Origin: Promethearchaeota archaeon
GTDB lineage: Archaea; Asgardarchaeota; Lokiarchaeia; Sigyniarchaeales; SOKP01
DNA: 64,000 nucleotides
Assembly (NCBI GenBank): GCA_016839585.1
Contig: JAEOTZ010000021.1
Location: 1-64,000, forward strand
Direction: 5' to 3'
The notes beneath the pieces are model-generated. The model saw only the letters and a list, made by a program, of their open reading frames with translations. It ran no database searches and was not told the origin of the DNA. Within the stretch, counting starts at the first letter, position 1. Every line of letters begins with the position of its first letter. The translations under genes and the position numbers were made by a program. Below are positions 52,279-60,056 of this stretch, piece by piece.

Positions 52279-54483
52279 TTAAAGAATTTTCTTCAATTCT
52301 AATATCAAAGAAGATGGATTATACTTATCAAATTTATATACTTCTGCATTACCAAATTTTTTAAAGTTCTTTTTAATGTTATCTGCTGAATAAGTATGTA
52401 CTCCTAAAGCCTGAGTAGCGTAAGATTTTTTTGGTTCTAATACAACTATATGGACTTTTTGTTTTGATAATTTTTTTGTTAAATCCTTCAATTCTTCAGT
52501 TACTAAGGCATAATCATTCTCAACTTGTGCAATTAAATCAGGATATTTTACTGAAATATTGGCTCCACAGTCAGAAAATATAAAGATTACCGGGATAATA
52601 TTTCGATTCTTTAGTTTCTCTGCTTTTATTAAATCTGAACATTTCTTTAATGCTGCTGCCATTGGAGTATAAGATTTTCCCTCTATTTTTTTCAATTTAT
52701 TTACAGCGCTTTTAAAATTTACTGTAGGTTTTTGGAGAACAATTGCTTCTTTACCTCTAAAAATAATTAAAGCAATTTTATCCTTTTTACGATACCCTTC
52801 TTTATGGAGAGATAATATAACATCAGTCATTTGCTTTATTACATAATACATTGACGCAGAACTATCGAGAACGAAAAAGAGAATTAAAGGAGCACGGTAT
52901 TCATAAATTTTGTCCATTAAATCATATTTGTTAAAGTGTATTGGAAATTCAACGTCAGTTTGATTATATACTTTGTTTTTCAAATAATTTCTTATAGTTG
53001 CATCTAAAGCAATACTTTTTGGAAGTAGATTGATTGGTCTCCTATATGAGACATATCTCCCTTTTTGTGAAGATGATATTTTAATCCGTCTTCCTATACC
53101 TCTTCCTCCATAATCAGAAATTTTTCGATCTTTTCTAATATTATCCAATATTGAGGTCATTTTTTTTTCCATTTTATAAATGAATGTCCTATTACTCAAT
53201 TTGTCCTCAAAAAATCGAATTTCCTCTTTTTCTCTAGGAATATTTTTTACTTTCCATCCTCCTGCAGGTTTAGGACTCCTTTTTTTGTTATCAGGGTATT
53301 TAGGAGGGGGTAGTTTCTGTTCCTTTGTTTCAGGTATATCAACTTTTTTAGGATCTACCGACTGACGTTTAAATTCCTTTTGTGGAGTATCGTCATGTTT
53401 TAAAGGACCTTCTGTGTCTTTACTAGGACGGTATGCTTCTGGGTCCTCATAGGCTTTCTGAATTTTACCATAGACTTCCGCAATTTTAGCCTTCACCTCC
53501 TTAGGGGTCATTTCGTAATGAAGTGATAGAATTCTATGCTCAAACACTAAATCCATTGCCACATCTAAGTCTTCTTCAGTAATGATTTTCCTATCACTAA
53601 ATGCGGCATGAGCTCTAGCACACCGGATGAATGTTATATCTGCTCTTTGAGAAAAGATTTCTAACTCATTAACTATTTTAGAAACAAACTCGTAAACAGA
53701 AGCGGGAATCTGGACTTCGTGAAGAATTTCTCGTGCTCTTACAATTTTGTGTTTTAAAATCTCTTGTTCACTTTTATAGCGTTTAATAAATTCTTTAGGA
53801 TTATCATCAAAGTCAATGACTTTTTTTGTTATTTCAGCTCGAAGTTTATTATCTCGAGGAGCTTTTATTCTAACTTCTAATCCAAGCCGATCTGCAATTT
53901 GAGGTCTTAATTCCCCTTCTTCAGGATTCATACTACCTACTAAAACAAATCGGGAAGGATGTGTAACAGATATTCCTTCACGTTCAATTATATTAATACC
54001 TGAAGCTGAAGCATCTAGAAGCGTATCGACAATATGATCTTGTAATAAATTAATTTCATCAATATATAATATTCCTCTATTTGCTTTAGCTAATAATCCA
54101 GGATGAAGTTCTGATGTTCCCTCTGTTAATACACGATCAATTGATAAGGAACCGCAAACCATATCTTCTGTTACACCAAGAGGGAGGTTAACCAATCGCA
54201 TCTCTCGAAATTCAGTTTCAATTTCCTTTTTCTTTTTCAATCTACAATCTTCACAAAGATCATCAATATTAGACTTAGGATCACAGGAAAACTGACAATC
54301 TTTAACAACTTCGATATCTGGCATTACCTCAACCAAAGATCTTACAGCAGTGGATTTTCCCGTACCTTGATGTCCCGTTAAAAGCACTCCTGCTATTTGG
54401 GGATCGATGACATTTAGTATTAGTGCCAACTTCATCTTATCTTGTCCTAATATAGCAGTGAAAGGATAGTTAATTTTTTTCAT
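52279..54483 (-). CDS. ChlI-ChlD fused magnesium/cobalt chelatase-type AAA+ ATPase with vWA domain
   Basis: A 734-aa protein. Residues 1-345 are a BchI/ChlI-type AAA+ module: Walker A GHQGTGKS (37-44), the family's cysteine loop C63, C67, C77, C80, Walker B ILYIDEIN, and VLVGSMNPEEGELRPQIADR. A Pro/Lys-rich linker (345-430) connects to a C-terminal vWA domain (from about 530) with an intact MIDAS: DSSAS, the Thr in KSYTPMAAAL, and SDCGAN. In tetrapyrrole synthesis such ATPases drive metal insertion together with CobN/BchH, absent from this window. A non-tetrapyrrole remodelling role is the alternative. Confidence 0.85.
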   Translation of the reverse strand: MKKINYPFTAILGQDKMKLALILNVIDPQIAGVLLTGHQGTGKSTAVRSLVEVMPDIEVVKDCQFSCDPKSNIDDLCEDCRLKKKKEIETEFREMRLVNLPLGVTEDMVCGSLSIDRVLTEGTSELHPGLLAKANRGILYIDEINLLQDHIVDTLLDASASGINIIEREGISVTHPSRFVLVGSMNPEEGELRPQIADRLGLEVRIKAPRDNKLRAEITKKVIDFDDNPKEFIKRYKSEQEILKHKIVRAREILHEVQIPASVYEFVSKIVNELEIFSQRADITFIRCARAHAAFSDRKIITEEDLDVAMDLVFEHRILSLHYEMTPKEVKAKIAEVYGKIQKAYEDPEAYRPSKDTEGPLKHDDTPQKEFKRQSVDPKKVDIPETKEQKLPPPKYPDNKKRSPKPAGGWKVKNIPREKEEIRFFEDKLSNRTFIYKMEKKMTSILDNIRKDRKISDYGGRGIGRRIKISSSQKGRYVSYRRPINLLPKSIALDATIRNYLKNKVYNQTDVEFPIHFNKYDLMDKIYEYRAPLILFFVLDSSASMYYVIKQMTDVILSLHKEGYRKKDKIALIIFRGKEAIVLQKPTVNFKSAVNKLKKIEGKSYTPMAAALKKCSDLIKAEKLKNRNIIPVIFIFSDCGANISVKYPDLIAQVENDYALVTEELKDLTKKLSKQKVHIVVLEPKKSYATQALGVHTYSADNIKKNFKKFGNAEVYKFDKYNPSSLILELKKIL

Positions 54484-54636
54484 GAGTATAACTGTTAGTT
54501 CAATTGATTTAGTTTATTACTTAAATACTCTTCTAATTAAAGATAATATCAAAATAAATAAAGATTTTCCTATAAACAATAGATTAATGTTAGGTTTAGG
54601 TTTATCTTAAAATAGAACTATCATTAAATAAACCAT

Positions 54637-55584
54637 CTAAAACTTTGATAACTCATCAATTCTCTGATCTAATTTAGATATAACCTCATCCCATTTAGAT
54701 AAAATTTCTTCTACTTTAGGAATAACTATATCTCTTTCCTTATATTCTAAATAACCCAAAAATTCTTTAATATTTTCAATCTTCATGAAAGTTTCTGCAA
54801 CATACTTACGAATTTCGGATTTTTGGTTATCTAGAACTTCAGGAACTCTGTTGTGTTCCCCACGTCGTATTAATGTCGCTATATATTCTTCTGTTCCTTG
54901 CAAAAGGGAATTTAATTGATTTATCCTTTCCATAATAAAGTTTTCATAGGTCTCAAAAATACTATCTTTTGGAAAGAAATTAGTGATATCAATAATAAAT
55001 TTCTGGGTTAGCTTAACTAATTGCTCCATATTTTCATATCCCTCAATTCTATATTCAACTATATGATAAGATGCTTCGATACCTTTATTAACATCATTCA
55101 ATCTAAAAATTTTGAAACCAGGATCATTTTTTAATCGCTTTTCGGGATCCCCTTTTTTGTCTGCTACTTCAATTTGACGTATTAACCTTGTTGGATTAAA
55201 TACGAGAGAAACTGCTAATGGGTTATTGGTTTGATAAGACAATGTGGTTTTAATATCTATGTGGCTCATCATTACTTTAAAACCGGGATGAGAATGCCAC
55301 CAGCCTACTGTAAATTCTTCTCGAGAAAACGCCTTATCATCAATAATATATAAAGCTTCATAATCTTCATCTGACCATTTATATTGGTCGATAACTGCAT
55401 CCTTATCGAGTTTTTGATGCATAATGGGATAGGCTGCAGCAATCATTACGTCATCACCTTCATTTTTACCAATAAAAACACCACTTACTTCAAGCCAATC
55501 ATCTTTTGGGATTTTCTGGTTCGCAAATCTCACAGAGGCAGCAACTATTGTCAAATAAACCTTCTTCGGAATAATAACAGTCAT
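54637..55584 (-). CDS. MPN+/JAMM-domain metalloprotease (first copy)
   Basis: A 315-aa protein. The MPN domain (residues 3-190) carries a complete JAMM zinc site: E32 (LEVSGVFIG), H97 and H99 (WWHSHPG), S107 and D110 (SHID). This spacing, H-S-H-P-x6-S-x2-D, is that of active isopeptidases such as Rpn11 and AMSH. The C-terminal part (190-315) is helical with a coiled coil. It is divergent from the zinc-ribbon gene and lies upstream of the chelatase-type gene. The substrate, presumably a ubiquitin-like conjugate, is not in the window. Confidence 0.87.
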   Translation of the reverse strand: MTVIIPKKVYLTIVAASVRFANQKIPKDDWLEVSGVFIGKNEGDDVMIAAAYPIMHQKLDKDAVIDQYKWSDEDYEALYIIDDKAFSREEFTVGWWHSHPGFKVMMSHIDIKTTLSYQTNNPLAVSLVFNPTRLIRQIEVADKKGDPEKRLKNDPGFKIFRLNDVNKGIEASYHIVEYRIEGYENMEQLVKLTQKFIIDITNFFPKDSIFETYENFIMERINQLNSLLQGTEEYIATLIRRGEHNRVPEVLDNQKSEIRKYVAETFMKIENIKEFLGYLEYKERDIVIPKVEEILSKWDEVISKLDQRIDELSKF

Positions 55585-55750
55585 GTTCTTAAATCATTTT
55601 TCTAATTATTCAAATGGAATTATATTGATTAATACAAATTTTACTATTTATGTTTTAGTTTGAATATAAAATTATATAACTATGAAATTTATATTATAAT
55701 ATTATTACAATATTCAATTCTCAAAATTATATGCAATTTTATAGATAATT

Positions 55751-56404
55751 ATGTCATTAGATTTCGAAGTTCTTACAAGTCAATTAGGTGTTCCTGGCAC
55801 TTCCTATAGACTTCAATTGGGATTAATTAATGGGAAATGGGCTTGTAGATTATTGAAGGGAAAAGACGTAATTGATTCATATGTATTCAAAGATGTAGAT
55901 GTGCATGATGATATTCCTAATCAAAATCGAATTGTCTCGTGGGTCTTAATGACTGTAGCTATTCCAAATATAAACCCTCATCAAATTATGAAAACAACCC
56001 AGGCCTTGGTCAAACAAGCACTCAAAAAGAAGGAAGAAAGAAAAGCAGTAGCACCCATATCTGAAACAAAAAAAGTAGAGTTAGAGAGAGTTCCCGAAAG
56101 TGAATTGAAACGATCTAAAGTGGCAGGATGGGTTAAAGAAGAGGGAATGAAAACAGTTCAGGAATTAGAAGTTGAAAAACGACAAGCATTTAAAGAAAGG
56201 ATGATAACTAAAAGGGAAGAAGAAAGAACTCGAGAGGCTTCTACTTTAAAAACCTCAAGAGAATTACCATCTATTCCAACAGGTGCAGGTGGATCAAATG
56301 TATCTGCTGGTGCTGAGGTATCAAAATTTTGTCCATTTTGTGGAAAAGATTTAGACTGGAAATTCTGCCCTTATTGTGGGAAACCTCTACCACATGAAGA
56401 TTAA
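55751..56404 (+). CDS. protein of unknown N-terminal fold with C-terminal zinc ribbon
   Basis: A 217-aa protein. Residues 1-90 are a compact alpha/beta domain (SYRLQLGLINGKWACRLLKG, then VLMTVAIPNINPHQIMKT) I do not recognise. Residues 90-165 are charged and helical, followed by a Ser/Gly linker and a zinc ribbon C194, C197, C206, C209 (FCPFCGKD, FCPYCGKP). Its place between two MPN genes suggests an adaptor or ligand for them. It may be co-transcribed with the next two genes, although a 141-nt gap separates it. Confidence 0.6.
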   Translation: MSLDFEVLTSQLGVPGTSYRLQLGLINGKWACRLLKGKDVIDSYVFKDVDVHDDIPNQNRIVSWVLMTVAIPNINPHQIMKTTQALVKQALKKKEERKAVAPISETKKVELERVPESELKRSKVAGWVKEEGMKTVQELEVEKRQAFKERMITKREEERTREASTLKTSRELPSIPTGAGGSNVSAGAEVSKFCPFCGKDLDWKFCPYCGKPLPHED

Positions 56405-56545
56405 TTTATTTTTATTTTAATAAAATCTATTTTTGAAAAAAATTATTTTTAATTTCTAAAATTCAATTCAAAAATTTAAAACATTTAAATTATATATAGA
56501 TAAAAAATTAACTATATCTAAAACTCATAAAAATCGTGATTAAAT

Positions 56546-58021
56546 TTGATATCTGATAAAACTGTCATCATTAAACCACTCGCGTATTATAAAATGCTCA
56601 TTCATGTTTTACGTTTTGGTTCTAAAGTAAGAGATCGCAAACAATATAAAGAGGTAATGGGGATCTTAATTGGTCGTCTTGAGTCAGGAGAACCTGATAA
56701 AAAAGGGATCAATGATGTAATTGTGGAAGATGCAGTACCAATTTCCCATGGCGGCTCAATAGAGGTTGCTTTTGCCCCAGAAGATTATGTAACATTCTCC
56801 ATGGTTGATGCAGAATTTGCAGAAAAAGGATGGTTTAGTGTAGGGTGGTATCATTCACACCCTGGTTTGAAGATATTCTTTTCGAGTACGGATATAAAAA
56901 ATATGCTTGGTTGGCAAACTCCTAACCCAAGCGCTATTGGAATTGTTTTCGATCATACTTTCTTAGAAAAACCTGGAGATATGGGATTTCGCGCATTTAG
57001 ATTAGATGATCCTTCTAAAGGTCAAACAACAGGTTATCATGAAGTAAAAACTGTAGTTGCACCTCCAGATAGTCTTGAATATTACCTAAAACTTATGGAA
57101 TTGATTAACAGTGTTCACTCTAAAGAACCAACAATCTTAGAAATTAATGAAATGCCTGATTTATTTGGTGATATTGCTATTCCTAGTCAAGATCAATTAA
57201 TAGCTAAGAAACCAGAATTAGAATTAACTAAAATATTTTCTGCTATACAGAATGGAATATCAAGTTTTTTAGAGTTTACAATTGAACCATTTGTAACATT
57301 TCTTAATGTATGGAGTCAAGAAATGATTAGAAAAACAATTGAATCTAATTTAGAAATGAGAAATAATATTTTAGCTATAAAGGAAAAGATTGGAAATGGT
57401 ATCTCTAATATACAAAAAGATTTTAAATTTTCCTTAAAAGATAAATTGAATCAATTAGATACGTATATCGATGATAAATTTGATGAATTTGATAATAACA
57501 ATGAAAGTCTTAAAGAAATTATAAGTCAATTTAAAATTGAACTTAATGATAAATTGAAGGTTATATTTGAAGAAAAGCTAAAGGTTTCTCTAGATCAAGG
57601 TATAAACTCGTTTAAAGAAACTCTAGAAAATTTAACAAAAATAAATCAAGAAAGTTCTAATGTTTTTGAAAAATTAGAGAGTGAAAAAAATTCTCTAAAT
57701 AGTATATCAGAGAAAATTAATTCTATTGAAGATTCAATCAACAATAAATTAAAGAATCTACAAGACGAAGTTATAAATAAACTATCCAAAAACACCAATA
57801 AAATTGTAGGAAATTTTATTAATTTAAATAAAGACACAAAGAGTTTCTTATCAGATTTAAAAGCCGCAATTATATTACTGGAAAGTTCAAAGAATCCTAT
57901 ACAGAATAAAATAAAAACCCTAGAAATGGAAAATAAGACCCTCCAAAAAGATTTATTAGAGTTGAAAAATGAAAATCAAGATTTAATGAATAAATTAAAA
58001 AAATTAGAAGGAGGAGAATAA
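56546..58021 (+). CDS. MPN+/JAMM-domain metalloprotease (second copy) with coiled coil
   Basis: A 491-aa protein with a TTG start. The MPN domain (8-175) has the full JAMM site: E36 (EVMGILIG), H103, H105 (WYHSHPG), S113 and D116 (SSTD). Residues 225-490 are long helices ending in a strong coiled coil (ENKTLQKDLLELKNENQDLM). The MPN module is closest in the window to that of the next gene: shared KMLIHVLRFGSKV/NMITHVLRFGSIV and the segment IGIVFDHTFL/FCIVFDHTLM. Translation of the next gene starts directly after the stop, so the two are coupled. Confidence 0.87.
   Translation: MISDKTVIIKPLAYYKMLIHVLRFGSKVRDRKQYKEVMGILIGRLESGEPDKKGINDVIVEDAVPISHGGSIEVAFAPEDYVTFSMVDAEFAEKGWFSVGWYHSHPGLKIFFSSTDIKNMLGWQTPNPSAIGIVFDHTFLEKPGDMGFRAFRLDDPSKGQTTGYHEVKTVVAPPDSLEYYLKLMELINSVHSKEPTILEINEMPDLFGDIAIPSQDQLIAKKPELELTKIFSAIQNGISSFLEFTIEPFVTFLNVWSQEMIRKTIESNLEMRNNILAIKEKIGNGISNIQKDFKFSLKDKLNQLDTYIDDKFDEFDNNNESLKEIISQFKIELNDKLKVIFEEKLKVSLDQGINSFKETLENLTKINQESSNVFEKLESEKNSLNSISEKINSIEDSINNKLKNLQDEVINKLSKNTNKIVGNFINLNKDTKSFLSDLKAAIILLESSKNPIQNKIKTLEMENKTLQKDLLELKNENQDLMNKLKKLEGGE
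58008..58016 (+). promoter_or_regulatory. strong ribosome binding site coupling the MPN pair
   Basis: GAAGGAGGA at the 3' end of the second MPN gene lies 5 nt before TTG 58022. It supports the TTG start over ATG 58028 and indicates tightly coupled, roughly equimolar translation. Confidence 0.6.
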
Positions 58022-59431
58022 TTGAAAATGCCCGAAAATGAATTAAACAACAATCAAGACAAAAATGAGAAAGATCAAACCATTTCAACGAAAAAAGGCA
58101 AAATTATAATAAAAAAAGAAGCTTTCAGGAATATGATAACCCATGTTTTAAGATTTGGAAGCATTGTATTAGAAAAGAGTGTAGAGGTTATGGGGATTTG
58201 TTTAGGAGAATTAACTGAAAATGAGAAAGACATTGTTTTAATTAATGCTATTCCGATCACTCATGGAAAAAAGGTATCAGCAGGTTTCACTAAAGAAGAT
58301 TATGATTTATTAACACAACTCGAAAAACAATATCAAAAGAAGAATCTCAATATCGTAGGATGGTATAGTTCTCACCCCGGGTGGGGTCTTTATTTTTCTG
58401 ACATAGAAATAAAAACTCATCAATTTTTTCAAAAGGAAAGTAATCCTAACGGATTTTGTATTGTTTTTGATCATACTTTAATGGATAAAGATAAGTCTTT
58501 TGGTTTTGAGATTTATAGATTTGATGATTTTAAAAAAGCAGATAAATATCATAATGTAGTATTTGAAATTGAAGAACCAGCAGACCTAGATTACTTTAAA
58601 TGGGTTCAGAAATTTGTAGAAGATTTTCAAAAACAGACACCTATCTTAATTAAAGAGATTAGTGAATCAAAAGAATCAATTCCGGGTGAATTACAAGAAA
58701 TACCTATATCAGAAGAGATATCACCAGCAGAAGAATTAGATGACTATTCACATATTTTACCGATAATTTCAGGATTTCAAAAAGGAGTGTCTAAATTTTC
58801 TGAATTGATAATAGATACCTTCAAGGCTCAATTTGGAGATTGGACTAATAATCTTAAAGAAGGATCTTCGAAAGGTTCAGAATATTTACGTAATAGCATA
58901 AATAAAATGAAAGAAGCAGCCTCTCAAAGTCTTATTAAAGTAGAGAATTGGTTTAACAAAAATATGGATAGTATGTTAAATGGATTTAAAGAAACTGTCG
59001 TTAATTATGTAGACAAAAGAGTTGAAGCTCAGACTCAGTTAAGAAATGAACTAAACAATATAAAAGAAGATCTATTTAATGATTTAAATATTATTGTTGA
59101 TGAAAATTTAAAATATATTAAAAGTGAAATAGCATCTGTCGTTAAATTAACAACAGTCAAAGTAAATAATAGCGTTCAAATAAATTCTAAGATTGAAGAG
59201 ATGACAGGCAGCATTTCTAAAGTAATTTTAGCAATTGAAAATGAATCAAGTGATCTTGGTAGTAAAATAGAAAAAAATATTGAAACAACGATCGATCAAT
59301 TTGAAACAAGTATTAATGAAAAAATTGAAAAAATGAGTTCAGAATTACAACCATTTAAAGAATATTACTCAGAAATTAGTGAATTGTTAGAAAAGTTACA
59401 AAAAATAATCACAGATTTTCGCAATATTTAA
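58022..59431 (+). CDS. MPN- (degenerate JAMM) protein with coiled coil
   Basis: A 469-aa protein. The MPN domain (26-190) keeps the fold and the helix-1 Glu (E55) but the metal site is broken: the first His of the HxH pair is Ser (S116 in WYSSHPG), H118 remains, and the final Asp is Glu (E129 in SDIE). It is probably inactive, like Rpn8 or CSN6. Residues 200-469 are helical and coiled-coil. The gene begins directly at the stop of the active MPN gene. A heterodimer with that protein is the simplest inference. Confidence 0.85.
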   Translation: MKMPENELNNNQDKNEKDQTISTKKGKIIIKKEAFRNMITHVLRFGSIVLEKSVEVMGICLGELTENEKDIVLINAIPITHGKKVSAGFTKEDYDLLTQLEKQYQKKNLNIVGWYSSHPGWGLYFSDIEIKTHQFFQKESNPNGFCIVFDHTLMDKDKSFGFEIYRFDDFKKADKYHNVVFEIEEPADLDYFKWVQKFVEDFQKQTPILIKEISESKESIPGELQEIPISEEISPAEELDDYSHILPIISGFQKGVSKFSELIIDTFKAQFGDWTNNLKEGSSKGSEYLRNSINKMKEAASQSLIKVENWFNKNMDSMLNGFKETVVNYVDKRVEAQTQLRNELNNIKEDLFNDLNIIVDENLKYIKSEIASVVKLTTVKVNNSVQINSKIEEMTGSISKVILAIENESSDLGSKIEKNIETTIDQFETSINEKIEKMSSELQPFKEYYSEISELLEKLQKIITDFRNI

Positions 59432-59491
59432 CCATATAAAACTATTACTTTTTTCCTAAAAACTTATTATTAATTATAATCTAAAAATGGT

Positions 59492-59776
59492 TTAGAAAAA
59501 CTGTAAACTTGAAACTCTAGAAATATGTAATCTATATTTAGGAATGTTAGTACTCAATCGCTTTAATTGATTCAATTTAGCAATTTTACCTAAAACTCTT
59601 CCTATTTTATCAACTTTAATGTCAACTCCAAAATTTTCCTTTAGAACTGAATTAATTTTATAGGATGATAAAATAACTACGCTTGAGATATTTTTTTCGC
59701 ATAGCAACTCAATTGCTTTTTTTACTAAGCGAATCAGAGTTTCTTTATTATCTATCTTAGTTTTTTCCATTCTCAA
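59492..59776 (-). CDS. small basic hypothetical protein
   Basis: A 94-aa protein (ATG 59776). It begins with a charged helix, then AIELLCEKNISSVVILSSYKINSVL, and VDKIGRVLGKIAKLNQLKRL, which has the spacing of a winged helix. I recognise no family; a DNA-binding role is a guess. It converges with the MPN- gene. Confidence 0.5.
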   Translation of the reverse strand: MRMEKTKIDNKETLIRLVKKAIELLCEKNISSVVILSSYKINSVLKENFGVDIKVDKIGRVLGKIAKLNQLKRLSTNIPKYRLHISRVSSLQFF

Positions 59777-59907
59777 GAATTTTAAAAAAATTTGCTATAA
59801 TTAAATTTATTATTAACTATTTTTAAAACTTTCATCTAAGTTTGATTCTTATTTTGGTTTTAACATTATAATTAGGTTTAAATTTAAAAAAATGATTTAT
59901 TAATATA

Positions 59908-60039
59908 ATGTCTATTAAGCAATCTAATTCTGTTATTTCTCTAAAAAATTTGAGCTCATTTAGAGTACAAAAAAGTTCAGAAGCAGAAATAAAATTACTG
60001 AAATTAAGGCGTTACATTTATCACATAATTCAAATATAG
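59908..60039 (+). CDS. possible 43-aa basic leader peptide
   Basis: ATG 59908 opens 43 codons ending in TAG 17 nt before the next gene's ATG, in a different frame. The product is Lys/Arg/Ser-rich with a helical C-terminus (LLKLRRYIYHIIQI). There is no clear Shine-Dalgarno. It could be a real microprotein or chance. Confidence 0.3.
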   Translation: MSIKQSNSVISLKNLSSFRVQKSSEAEIKLLKLRRYIYHIIQI

Positions 60040-60056
60040 GGAAAGGTAGGTTCAGA

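Noticed and set aside
52279-59431. Complete ubiquitin-conjugation operon
   Set aside because: MPN genes are present, but no ubiquitin-like protein with a terminal diglycine, no E1 ThiF-type ATPase and no E2 are visible.
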